Positions 34,330 to 42,371 of a stretch of 64,000 bases of DNA are shown one piece after another. The DNA is from Allomuricauda sp. M10 (GTDB taxonomy: Bacteria; Bacteroidota; Bacteroidia; Flavobacteriales; Flavobacteriaceae): the NCBI RefSeq assembly GCF_020782875.1, contig NZ_JAJGBN010000003.1, forward strand, positions 310,001-374,000, written 5' to 3'. The translations under genes were made by a program, and so were the position numbers. Positions within the stretch are counted from its first letter, which is position 1. Every line of letters starts with the position of its first letter. Under the pieces are notes generated by a model that was given only the letters and a program-made list of their open reading frames with translations, was not told where the DNA came from and ran no database searches.

Positions 34330-35493
34330 ATGAAAAAGCAATTTGAAACAGAAGCGATCCGCACACAAATGGAGCGCAGCCAATATTTGGAGCATTCCAG
34401 TCCTATTTATTTGACTTCCAGTTTTGTATTTGAGGATGCGGAGGATATGAGGGCTTCGTTCGCCGAAGAAAAGGACAGGAACATTTATTCCAGATACTCC
34501 AACCCGAATTCTTCCGAATTCATAGAAAAAGTATGCAAAATGGAAGGGGCGGAAAGTGGATTTGCCTTTGCTTCTGGTATGGCAGCGGTATATTCCACTT
34601 TGGCGGCTTTGTTGAATTCAGGGGACCATGTGATTTCATCGAGCAGCATTTTTGGTTCGACCCATACCTTGTTCACCCAGTTTTTTCCTAAATGGAACAT
34701 CAGTACCAGCTTTTTTGATGCCAATGATTTGGAGAGCATCGAGAATCTGATCCAACCAACTTCCAAGATTCTTTATGCCGAATCGCCAACAAACCCTGGA
34801 GTAGATGTGTTGGACCTTGAAGTGTTGGGCAACATTGCCAAAAAACATGGACTCATTTTTATTGTGGACAATTGTTTTGCTTCTCCCTATCTGCAACAAC
34901 CCATTAAATTCGGAGCTGATTTGGTTATTCATTCCGGTACTAAATTGATGGATGGTCAAGGAAGGGTATTGGCCGGTATCACGGTTGGCGGCCACGAGTT
35001 GATGGACAAAGTGTACCGTTTCTCAAGGATTACTGGTCCAGCGTTATCGCCTTTCAATGCTTGGGTATTGTCTAGAAGTTTAGAGACCTTGGCCATACGG
35101 GTGGATAGGCATTGTTCTAACGCCCTGCAATTGGCCACTTTTTTGGAAAATCACCCGAAGATAGCCTGGGTGAAATATCCGTTCCTGAAATCGCATCCAC
35201 AGTATGAAGTGGCCAAAAAACAAATGAAGGCTGGCGGTTGTGTGGTGGCTTTTGAAGTAAAAGGAGGATTGGATGCCGGCAGAAAATTCTTCGATAGTAT
35301 AGAACTATTGTCCCTTTCAGCAAACTTGGGTGATTCCCGAAGCATCGTTACCCATCCGGCTTCCACCACGCATAGCAAACTGTCCAAAGCGGAACGCGAA
35401 GCGGTGGGAATTACTGATGGAATGGTCAGGATTTCAGTTGGTTTGGAGCATATTGATGACATCATTGCCGATATTGATCAGGCCCTAGGATAA
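34330..35493 (+). CDS. metZ: Cys/Met metabolism PLP enzyme, O-acyl-homoserine sulfhydrylase
   Basis: This 387-residue enzyme of the trans-sulfuration fold shows 'YSRYSNPNSSEFIEKVCKMEGAE', 'AFASGMAAVYSTLAAL', 'ILYAESPTNPGVDVLDL', 'IVDNCFASPYLQQPIKFGADLVIHSGTKLMDGQG' (PLP Lys in SGTK) and 'THPASTTHSKLS'. With the MetX domain and the sulfide from the cys operon just downstream, it most likely condenses O-acetyl (or succinyl) homoserine with sulfide to homocysteine. Cystathionine gamma-synthase activity cannot be excluded. It is probably in the SAM-I-controlled transcript. Confidence 0.92.
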   Translation: MKKQFETEAIRTQMERSQYLEHSSPIYLTSSFVFEDAEDMRASFAEEKDRNIYSRYSNPNSSEFIEKVCKMEGAESGFAFASGMAAVYSTLAALLNSGDHVISSSSIFGSTHTLFTQFFPKWNISTSFFDANDLESIENLIQPTSKILYAESPTNPGVDVLDLEVLGNIAKKHGLIFIVDNCFASPYLQQPIKFGADLVIHSGTKLMDGQGRVLAGITVGGHELMDKVYRFSRITGPALSPFNAWVLSRSLETLAIRVDRHCSNALQLATFLENHPKIAWVKYPFLKSHPQYEVAKKQMKAGGCVVAFEVKGGLDAGRKFFDSIELLSLSANLGDSRSIVTHPASTTHSKLSKAEREAVGITDGMVRISVGLEHIDDIIADIDQALG

Positions 35494-35517
35494 GGATTTC
35501 GGAATAGAACATTTTGC

Positions 35518-35542
35518 ATAGGGGATTGTTAATTTTCCCTAT
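35518..35542. promoter_or_regulatory. Inverted repeat ATAGGG-N13-CCCTAT before the Rrf2 gene
   Basis: ATAGGG (35518-35523) and CCCTAT (35537-35542) lie 10 bases before the regulator's start codon. A self-regulatory operator is inferred. Related half-sites (CCTAG...TAGG at 36106-36122, CCCTATAG near 35981) occur before the sulfate operon. Confidence 0.4.
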
Positions 35543-35551
35543 ATTCGTGGG

Positions 35552-35959
35552 ATGCTCTCCAAGAAGACAAAATACGGTTTAAAGGCACTTACATACCTTG
35601 CTAGGGTCAAGGGAAATGAGCCTGTTCAGATTGCGGAAATCGCAAAACATGAGAACATATCGCAAAAGTTTTTGGAAAGCATCCTACTAACCTTAAGAAG
35701 GAATGGCTTTTTGGGTTCCAAAAAAGGAAAGGGTGGGGGCTACTACCTGATCAAAGAACCCCATGAAATTCCGATGACCACCGTCATGCGGGTGTTGGAA
35801 GGACCCATAGCCATGGTGCCCTGTGTAAGCCTAAATTTCTACGAAAAATGTGTGGATTGTCCGGATGAAGCCACTTGCTCCGTCCATAAACTGATGATCC
35901 AGATCAGGGACAGTGCGTTGGATGTGTACAGAAACAATACCTTGGCTGATTTGCTTTAA
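35552..35959 (+). CDS. Rrf2 family transcriptional regulator
   Basis: This 135-residue protein has the winged-helix opening 'LSKKTKYGLKALTYLARVKGNEPVQIAEIAKHENISQKFLESILLTLRRNGFLGSKKGKGGGYYL', typical of Rrf2/IscR/CymR. The C-terminal half contains four Cys ('VPCVSLNFYEKCVDCPDEATC') that could hold an Fe-S cluster. Placement directly before the sulfate assimilation operon suggests it controls cysteine/sulfur genes, as CymR-type members do elsewhere. Confidence 0.92.
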   Translation: MLSKKTKYGLKALTYLARVKGNEPVQIAEIAKHENISQKFLESILLTLRRNGFLGSKKGKGGGYYLIKEPHEIPMTTVMRVLEGPIAMVPCVSLNFYEKCVDCPDEATCSVHKLMIQIRDSALDVYRNNTLADLL

Positions 35960-36065
35960 AAATCCTTAATCTTTTTAATCCCTATAGATGAGAATCTTAT
36001 AAATTCTCTTCTTGAAATTCGATAATCTACTAAAACTATAGGATAAACGTAATTTTAAGATGGCT

Positions 36066-36122
36066 TTTGCATGTGGTTCCGAAATTTAATTCTATTTTTG
36101 AATTCCCTAGTAAATCGATAGG
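36066..36122 (+). promoter_or_regulatory. Promoter of the sulfate assimilation operon with adjacent inverted repeat
   Basis: TTTG (36066-36069), 23 bases, then TATTTTTG (36093-36100), an exact -7. The predicted start point falls in CCTAGTAAATCGATAGG (36106-36122), an inverted repeat well placed for repression, possibly by the upstream Rrf2 protein. Confidence 0.55.
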
Positions 36123-36137
36123 AAATATAACTTAGAA

Positions 36138-36401
36138 ATGATCACAGACCAACTGGTAATAAAAAGCAGCAAAGAAGAATCCACCTATGTGAAGGATGTT
36201 CGTTCCGAAAGTCCAAAACGTAGTATTGCAAAATCCATCAGCTGGAGGATTGTGGGTACCATTGATACCATTATTATTTCATGGATCGTTACCGGAACAT
36301 TAACCTTAGCTTTCTCCATTGGTATGGTGGAACTGGTCACTAAAATGGTCTTGTATTTTTTTCACGAAAGAATTTGGAACTCCATCAAATGGGGTAAATA
36401 A
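36138..36401 (+). CDS. DUF2061 membrane protein
   Basis: This 87-residue protein has the DUF2061 signature 'PKRSIAKSISWRIVGTIDTIIISWIVTGTLTLAFSIGMVELVTKMVLYFFHERIW' with two membrane helices. DUF2061 genes repeatedly occur at the head of cys operons in Bacteroidota, so a role linked to sulfate or sulfite handling is inferred. It is followed 11 bases later by cysH. Confidence 0.88.
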   Translation: MITDQLVIKSSKEESTYVKDVRSESPKRSIAKSISWRIVGTIDTIIISWIVTGTLTLAFSIGMVELVTKMVLYFFHERIWNSIKWGK

Positions 36402-36412
36402 AAATAACGGTT

Positions 36413-37036
36413 ATGGCATTGACACAAGAAGAAATTCAGAATCTAAATCGCCAGTTTAAGGGCATTCCACCGGAAGAAATCATTTCTTGGGCCATCAAGC
36501 ATGGCAAAAAATCGGTGGTGACGACCAATTTTAGGCCTTATGAAGTGGCTATTCTTCACGCGGTGACCGAGGTCAATAATGATATTCCGGTTATTTGGTG
36601 CGATACTGGTTACAATACCCCTCAAACCTACAAGCATGCCGAAGAATTGATTGCCCGTTTGGGACTGAACATCAAACTATATGTACCCAAACAGACCACT
36701 TCACACCGAGATGCGGTAATGGGAATTCCTCAAATAGATGATCCCCGTCATGAACTGTTCACGGAGCAAGTGAAGTTGGAGCCGTTCAGGAGAGCCATGG
36801 AAGAGCACAAACCTGATGTTTGGTTCACCAATCTAAGAAAAGGACAGACCGCTCACCGCGATTCCTTGGATGTGTTAAGCATGAGCAAAGATGGTGTGCT
36901 GAAAGTAAGTCCATTCTATCACTGGAGCGATACCCAATTGGATGCCTATTTGCAAGGTCATGGATTGCCCAACGAGCACAAATATTTCGATCCTACAAAA
37001 GTATTGGCCAACCGCGAATGTGGTTTGCATACCTAA
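36413..37036 (+). CDS. cysH: Phosphoadenylyl-sulfate reductase (CysH family)
   Basis: This enzyme reduces (P)APS to sulfite with thioredoxin. The 207-residue protein shows 'VTTNFRPYEVAILHAV' and 'VIWCDTGYNTPQTYKHAEEL' (PP-loop-like domain), and ends in the catalytic 'NRECGLHT'. The paired CC...CxxC cysteines that bind a 4Fe-4S cluster in APS-specific enzymes are absent; only two Cys are present. By that criterion it is a PAPS reductase, yet no APS kinase gene is in this operon. Confidence 0.93.
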   Translation: MALTQEEIQNLNRQFKGIPPEEIISWAIKHGKKSVVTTNFRPYEVAILHAVTEVNNDIPVIWCDTGYNTPQTYKHAEELIARLGLNIKLYVPKQTTSHRDAVMGIPQIDDPRHELFTEQVKLEPFRRAMEEHKPDVWFTNLRKGQTAHRDSLDVLSMSKDGVLKVSPFYHWSDTQLDAYLQGHGLPNEHKYFDPTKVLANRECGLHT

Positions 37037-37050
37037 TAATTAATATGAAT

Positions 37051-37077
37051 TGTCACCTCAAGAGTAATTGAGAGGTT
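37051..37077. repeat. Diverged copy of the TCACCTCGAGCGCAGTCGAGAGG-type palindrome
   Basis: TGTCACCTCAAGAGTAATTGAGAGGTT, an imperfect palindrome, lies between cysH and cysD and resembles the copies at 49076, 52401 and 53902. Confidence 0.6.
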
Positions 37078-37092
37078 AAAACATAAAAAGCT

Positions 37093-38040
37093 TTGAGTAC
37101 ACTCGCAGAAGAAATTAAAAATCCATTGACGTTGACTGATGCAGAAAGGCCAAACGCCAATGCGCTGGAGCATGAAGCCATATACATTTTAAGGGAAGTA
37201 GCTGCACAGTTTGAGAAACCTGTGTTGTTGTTTTCCGGAGGAAAGGATTCCATAACCTTGGTTAGATTGGCACAAAAGGCATTCTGGCCAGCCAAGATTC
37301 CTTTTCCATTGATGCACATTGATACTGGCCACAACTTCCCGGAGACCATTGAGTTCAGGGATAAATTGGTAGAAGAATTGGGTGTGGAACTTATTGTTCG
37401 CAATGTTCAGGATTCCATCGACCAAGGAAAGGTTGTTGAAGAAACTGGAAAATATGCCAGTAGGAATATGTTGCAGACCACAACTTTGTTGGATGCCATT
37501 GAAGAGTTCAAGTTCGATGCCTGTATTGGTGGAGCCAGACGTGATGAAGAAAAGGCCAGGGCCAAGGAACGTATTTTTTCCGTTCGTGACGATTTTGGCC
37601 AATGGGATGAAAAGAACCAGCGTCCGGAATTGTTCGATATGTTGAACGGACAAATTGAAATGGGCCAGAATGTAAGGGTGTTCCCGATCAGCAACTGGAC
37701 CGAGTTGGATGTCTGGAGCTATATCCAAAAAGAAAATATTGAAATCCCATCCATTTACTTCGCCCACAAAAGAAATACCTTCCTACGTGATGGACTGATC
37801 TGGTCTGCCGAAGATGGTGTGGTTTTCAGGGCAGAAGATGAAAAAGTGGAAGAAAGAATCGTGCGTTTCCGTACCGTGGGTGATATGAGTTGTACCGCAG
37901 CTGTGGAATCCTATGCGGATACCATCGATAAAGTGGTTTCGGAGATCAGGGATTCAAAAATATCGGAAAGAGGGGCCCGTATCGATGACAAACGTTCCGA
38001 GGCGGCAATGGAAAAACGTAAACAACAAGGGTATTTTTAA
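37093..38040 (+). CDS. cysD: Sulfate adenylyltransferase subunit 2
   Basis: CysD is the catalytic ATP-pyrophosphatase subunit that, with CysN, forms APS from sulfate. The 315-residue protein has the PP-loop 'LLFSGGKDSITLVRLA', 'PLMHIDTGHNFPETIEFRD', and 'CIGGARRDEEKARAKERIFSVRD', and ends 'EAAMEKRKQQGYF'. The start must be TTG (37093): an in-frame stop (37084-37086) precedes it and no ATG exists before the domain. Confidence 0.96.
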   Translation: MSTLAEEIKNPLTLTDAERPNANALEHEAIYILREVAAQFEKPVLLFSGGKDSITLVRLAQKAFWPAKIPFPLMHIDTGHNFPETIEFRDKLVEELGVELIVRNVQDSIDQGKVVEETGKYASRNMLQTTTLLDAIEEFKFDACIGGARRDEEKARAKERIFSVRDDFGQWDEKNQRPELFDMLNGQIEMGQNVRVFPISNWTELDVWSYIQKENIEIPSIYFAHKRNTFLRDGLIWSAEDGVVFRAEDEKVEERIVRFRTVGDMSCTAAVESYADTIDKVVSEIRDSKISERGARIDDKRSEAAMEKRKQQGYF

Positions 38041-38045
38041 AATAA

Positions 38046-38120
38046 GTTGATGGTTTATAGTTGTTGGTTTTTAGAAATATAGATGACCGGCAACGAACAA
38101 CCAATAACGAACAACAAGAC
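38046..38120. repeat. Dispersed repeat upstream of cysN
   Basis: GTTGATGGTTTATAG (38046-38060) is identical to the last 15 bases of metH part 2 (49713-49727). CAACGAACAACCAA (38091-38104) is identical to 47032-47045 at the start of metH part 2. An inverse relative, CAACCAACAACTAAAAAC, is at 49879. Confidence 0.75.
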
Positions 38121-39368
38121 ATGGAAGTATTAAAGATAGCAACGGCAGGAAGTGTGGATGATGGTAAAAGTACATTGATCGGAAGATTGCTGTATGACAC
38201 AAAATCCTTGACCGACGATAAATTGGAAGCCATTGAGCGTACCAGTAAACAAAAGGGGTACGACTACCTTGATTTTTCACTGGCAACTGACGGCTTGGTG
38301 GCAGAAAGGGAGCAGGGCATCACCATAGATGTGGCCCATATCTATTTCTCCACCGCATCCAAAAGTTACATTATAGCCGATACCCCAGGGCATGTGGAAT
38401 ATACCCGTAACATGGTTACCGGTGCGTCCACTTCTCAGGCGGCCATTATTTTGATCGATGCCCGAAAAGGGGTTATCGAGCAGACCAACAGGCATTTTTT
38501 CATCAACAACCTGTTGCGCATCAAAGATGTGATCGTAGCCATCAATAAAATGGACTTGGTTGATTTTTCCGAAGATGCCTTCAATGATATCAAGGCCGAT
38601 TTTGAGGAATTGATGGACAAAAGGGATTATCAAGATCAGAAAATCACCTTCATTCCGGTTAGCGCCTTAAAGGGTGATAACGTGGTAAATCGTTCCCAAA
38701 GCATGGATTGGTATAAAGGCCAGACCTTGTTGGAACATTTGGAAGAATTGGATCTTCAGGATATTTACAACGTTGGAACTCCGCGTTTTCCAGTACAATA
38801 TGTCATCAGGCCAAAAACCGAAGAATTCCACGATTTCCGTGGATTTGCAGGTAAAGTGTACGGTGGTGAGTTGAGTGTAGGTGACGAGGTGGTGGTTTTG
38901 CCCTCCATGACCCGATCTAAGATCAAGGCCATTTATTTTTACGATACGGAATACCAAACGGCTCCACGTCGTTCCTCAGTGACCATTACTTTGGAAGATG
39001 AGGTAAATGTAAGCCGTGGTGATATGTTGGTGAAAGTGGGTGACCTTCCGATCGTTGACAAACAATTGACGGCAACCATATCTTGGATGGATTCCAATCA
39101 GTTGACCGTTGGTGGAAAGTATGTGTTGCAGCATGGCGTTAATAAGGCTTTGGCCAAAGTAGATGCCATTGACCATAAGATCCACCCAGATTATTCAGGT
39201 ATAGAGGAAAATGTGTCCTCTCTTAATATGAACGATATTGCCAAAGTGCGTTTACGATTGAACAAACCTATTTTTTATGATAGGTTCAAGGAGCACCGTA
39301 CCAACGGTTCCTTTATCATCATCGATAGCAGGACCAATCATACAGCAGGCGTAGGTTTCATAGAATAA
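38121..39368 (+). CDS. cysN: Sulfate adenylyltransferase subunit 1 (GTPase)
   Basis: CysN is the elongation-factor-like GTPase that drives APS synthesis by CysD. The 415-residue protein shows G1 'AGSVDDGKSTLIGRLL', 'AEREQGITIDVAHIYF', G3 'IADTPGHVEYTRNM', G4 'AINKMDLVDF' and domains 2-3 with 'YVIRPKTEEFHDFRGFAG'. No C-terminal APS kinase domain is fused. The ATG at 38121 is chosen; an in-frame upstream extension is made of dispersed repeat. Confidence 0.96.
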   Translation: MEVLKIATAGSVDDGKSTLIGRLLYDTKSLTDDKLEAIERTSKQKGYDYLDFSLATDGLVAEREQGITIDVAHIYFSTASKSYIIADTPGHVEYTRNMVTGASTSQAAIILIDARKGVIEQTNRHFFINNLLRIKDVIVAINKMDLVDFSEDAFNDIKADFEELMDKRDYQDQKITFIPVSALKGDNVVNRSQSMDWYKGQTLLEHLEELDLQDIYNVGTPRFPVQYVIRPKTEEFHDFRGFAGKVYGGELSVGDEVVVLPSMTRSKIKAIYFYDTEYQTAPRRSSVTITLEDEVNVSRGDMLVKVGDLPIVDKQLTATISWMDSNQLTVGGKYVLQHGVNKALAKVDAIDHKIHPDYSGIEENVSSLNMNDIAKVRLRLNKPIFYDRFKEHRTNGSFIIIDSRTNHTAGVGFIE

Positions 39369-39441
39369 CAGGTAATGCCCAAATGGGCAAAAGGGAAGAT
39401 TTTTATTATAAACCTATAAAAGAGATAGGAAAAATAGGATA

Positions 39442-41532
39442 ATGAAAAGTTTTAGAACAGAAATAGAGAACCCGATAGTAGAAAAGGACATCATTGATTT
39501 GGAGAGAAAAATTCGCCAGTTCAAGGATGGCAACATCGATGAGGAAAAATTCCGTAGTCTTCGTTTGGCGCGTGGCGTTTATGGCCAGCGACAACCAGGG
39601 GTGCAGATGATCCGCATCAAATTGCCCTATGGTAAGGTGTCTTCCAAACAACTGCTCCGGATTGCCGATGTTTCCGATGAATATTCCCGTGGTCGTCTCC
39701 ACATCACCACCCGTCAGGATATCCAGATCCATTATGTGGATTTGGAGCGCACTCCTGAGCTTTGGGCAGAGTTGGAAAAAGACCAAGTTACGCTTCGCGA
39801 AGCCTGTGGTAATACGGTTCGTAACGTAACGGCCAGTGAAACAGCAGGTATCGATGTGGATGAGCCATTCGATGTGTCTCCCTATGCCCAAGCGTTGTTC
39901 GAATACTTTTTAAGAAACCCTATCGGTCAGGAAATGGGCCGAAAATTCAAGGTTTCTTTTTCTGCCAGCGATGCCGATACCGGATTGTCCTATATGCACG
40001 ATCTTGGTTTTATCGCCAAAATTGAAAATGGGGTAAGAGGGTTCAAAGTGATGTTGGCCGGTGGATTGGGTTCACAGCCCCGCCATGCCGACGAACTTTA
40101 CAGTTTTTTGCCTACGGACAAGATCATCCCGATGATGGAAGGCGTGGTTCGTGTGTTCGACCGTTACGGGGAACGCAAGAGTAGGGCCAAGGCGCGTATG
40201 AAATTTTTGTTGAAGGATATCGGTTTGGACGGTTTCAAACAATTATTGGAAGAAGAGCAGACCGCCATTCCTATTCAATCCTATCCAATCGATTTTGAAA
40301 ATTATCCACAGGTACAAGTGGCCGGAGTGGAAACTCCCAAAGTTGAAATTAAGAATACCAAAGCATTTGAACAGTGGAAATCCACCAACTTGGTGCCCCA
40401 AAAACAAGAAGGCTATGTAGCCATCGGTATTAAGGTATTGTTGGGTGATTTTTATACCGATAAAGCAAGGGAATTGGCCCATTTGGTGCAGAACTACGCT
40501 GCCGGTGAGCTTCGCCTTTCCCTACGTCAAAATATATTGATACCCTTCGTGAAGGAGGAATTGGTTCCTTTCTTTTACCAAGAACTTGAAAAATTAGGCT
40601 TTGCCGAAGCAGGCTACAACAAGGCTTTGGACATCACCGCATGTCCTGGAACGGATACCTGTAATTTGGGTATTGCCAGCAGTACCGGTATCGCCGATGA
40701 GTTAGAACGCGTGATCAAAGCCGAATACCCACAATACATCAACAATGCTGATGTGGTGATTAAGATCAGTGGGTGTATGAATGCTTGTGGGCAACATAAT
40801 ATGGCTCACATCGGCTTCCAAGGAATGTCTATCCGTACCAAGGATAAATTGGTGGCACCTGCCCTTCAGGTTTTGTTGGGTGGTGGAAATTTGGGTAACG
40901 GAAACGGAAAGTTCGCGGACAAAGTGGCCAAAATCCCAAGTAAAAGAGGACCTCAGGCCCTTCGTTTGATCTTGGATGATTTTGAGGCCAATGGAAATGG
41001 GACAAACTTCACCGAGTATTATGAGGAAAAAGGGCAGCTTTATTTCTATGATTTCTTAAAACCATTGACCGATGTGGATAACCTGACCCAAGAAGATTTC
41101 ATCGATTGGGGCAACGAGGAAAAATACGTTCAGGAAATCGGGGTAGGGGAATGCGCCGGAGTTATTGTGGACTTGGTGGCTACGCTGTTCTTCGAGAGCC
41201 AAGAGAAGATTGACAGTGCCGAAGAAGCCATCCAAGAAGGAAAATGGGCGGCGAGTATTTATTATTCCTATCAGTCCATGGTGAACTCTGCCAAGGCATT
41301 GTTGACTGCGGAGAAACAAAAAGTGAATACCCATGCGAGCATCATCAAGGATTTTGATGAACTCTATGTGGCCACAGGAAAAATTGAGTTTGAAGGTGGA
41401 TTTGAAAATTTTGCTCTTCAACTCAACCAAAATGAGCCTTCCGAAGCCTTTGCAAAAAGCTATGTGGAAGATGCGAAAACCGTATTGGAACGATTGGAAG
41501 CATACAGAAAATTGGAGTTGGAACATGCGTAA
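39442..41532 (+). CDS. cysI: Siroheme sulfite reductase fused to a C-terminal HEPN-like domain
   Basis: This 696-residue cytoplasmic enzyme reduces sulfite (possibly nitrite) to sulfide. The ferredoxin-like half-domains include 'GRLHITTRQDIQIHYVDL' and 'GELRLSLRQNILIPFV'. The siroheme/4Fe-4S ligands are Cys401, Cys407 (CPGTDTC), Cys445 and Cys449 (CMNAC). After about residue 555 comes a helical domain ('QEKIDSAEEAIQEGKWAASIYYSYQSMVNSAKALLTA') of HEPN type, not found in classical CysI. The partner reductase is probably the FNR two genes downstream through ferredoxin. Confidence 0.93.
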   Translation: MKSFRTEIENPIVEKDIIDLERKIRQFKDGNIDEEKFRSLRLARGVYGQRQPGVQMIRIKLPYGKVSSKQLLRIADVSDEYSRGRLHITTRQDIQIHYVDLERTPELWAELEKDQVTLREACGNTVRNVTASETAGIDVDEPFDVSPYAQALFEYFLRNPIGQEMGRKFKVSFSASDADTGLSYMHDLGFIAKIENGVRGFKVMLAGGLGSQPRHADELYSFLPTDKIIPMMEGVVRVFDRYGERKSRAKARMKFLLKDIGLDGFKQLLEEEQTAIPIQSYPIDFENYPQVQVAGVETPKVEIKNTKAFEQWKSTNLVPQKQEGYVAIGIKVLLGDFYTDKARELAHLVQNYAAGELRLSLRQNILIPFVKEELVPFFYQELEKLGFAEAGYNKALDITACPGTDTCNLGIASSTGIADELERVIKAEYPQYINNADVVIKISGCMNACGQHNMAHIGFQGMSIRTKDKLVAPALQVLLGGGNLGNGNGKFADKVAKIPSKRGPQALRLILDDFEANGNGTNFTEYYEEKGQLYFYDFLKPLTDVDNLTQEDFIDWGNEEKYVQEIGVGECAGVIVDLVATLFFESQEKIDSAEEAIQEGKWAASIYYSYQSMVNSAKALLTAEKQKVNTHASIIKDFDELYVATGKIEFEGGFENFALQLNQNEPSEAFAKSYVEDAKTVLERLEAYRKLELEHA

Positions 41533-42301
41533 CGGAAAATTGACAGTGGTTGGGGCAGGCCCCGGGGATGTGGATTTGATCACCCTTAAGGGTGTGAAGG
41601 CATTGCAGGCTGCGGATGTGGTGTTGTATGATGCCTTGGTGTCCGAAGAGTTGTTGGACTATGCTCCCCAAGCTGAAAAGATATTTGTGGGTAAGCGCAA
41701 AGGTTGCTACACCTACCAGCAGGAACAGATCAACGAACTGATCGTGCAAAGAGCCGATCAGGGACTTCATGTGGTCCGTTTAAAAGGGGGTGATCCATTT
41801 GTTTTTGGCCGTGGTGCCGAAGAAATGGAATATGCCGCGGAACTGGGCCTCGAAGTGGCCGTGATTCCAGGGATTTCATCCTCTGTTTCAGTGCCGGCAT
41901 CCCAAAACATTCCAGTGACCAAACGTGGGGCGGCCGAGAGTTTTTGGGTCATTACGGGTACCACCAAGGAACACAAACTTTCCAATGATGTGGCCTTGGC
42001 CGCGAAATCGAGTGCAACGGTCATCATCCTTATGGGAATGTCAAAATTGGGAGAAATCATGGAACTCTTCAAGCAAGAAGGAAAAGAACAGACTCCGGTG
42101 GCCATTATTCAAAATGGTACTACGGAGCATGAAAAAATAGGTATTGGTACTGTTGCTTCCATTGAGAACAAGGCAAAGGAGCAGCAGTTGTCCAATCCTG
42201 CGATCATCATCATCGGTGAGGTGGTAAATCATCGCCAAAGAATATTGGATATTCAAAAGGAATACCAATACAAGGGAAAAAAATCGCTAGTTAAAGTTTA
42301 A
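41525..42301 (+). CDS. cobA: Uroporphyrinogen-III C-methyltransferase
   Basis: SUMT uses two SAM to make precorrin-2, the first step to siroheme, the cofactor of the sulfite reductase encoded immediately upstream. The 258-residue protein shows 'LTVVGAGPGDVDLITLKGVKAL', 'VVRLKGGDPFVFGRGAEEMEY' and 'VIPGISSSVSVPASQNIPVTKRGAAESF'. It starts inside the last codons of the reductase gene (8-base overlap), implying translational coupling. The ferrochelatase/dehydrogenase for siroheme is not seen here. Confidence 0.95.
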   Translation: MRNGKLTVVGAGPGDVDLITLKGVKALQAADVVLYDALVSEELLDYAPQAEKIFVGKRKGCYTYQQEQINELIVQRADQGLHVVRLKGGDPFVFGRGAEEMEYAAELGLEVAVIPGISSSVSVPASQNIPVTKRGAAESFWVITGTTKEHKLSNDVALAAKSSATVIILMGMSKLGEIMELFKQEGKEQTPVAIIQNGTTEHEKIGIGTVASIENKAKEQQLSNPAIIIIGEVVNHRQRILDIQKEYQYKGKKSLVKV

Positions 42302-42319
42302 AAATTGTCAAGTTAATCT

Positions 42320-42347
42320 GGGGTCCCTGAGCGTAGTCGAAGGGACT
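42320..42347. repeat. Dispersed repeat copy between cobA and the FNR gene
   Basis: GTCCCTGAGCGTAGTCGAAGGGAC (42323-42346) is an imperfect palindrome of the TTCGACTACGCTCAG family. Confidence 0.8.
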
Positions 42348-42371
42348 TTGCAGAATTTTAAAAGCAGTATT

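Noticed and set aside
41333..41524. Longer N-terminus for the siroheme methylase
   Set aside because: The extension lies in the wrong frame of the sulfite reductase gene and has no similarity to the family; the ATG at 41525 starts right at the conserved motif.
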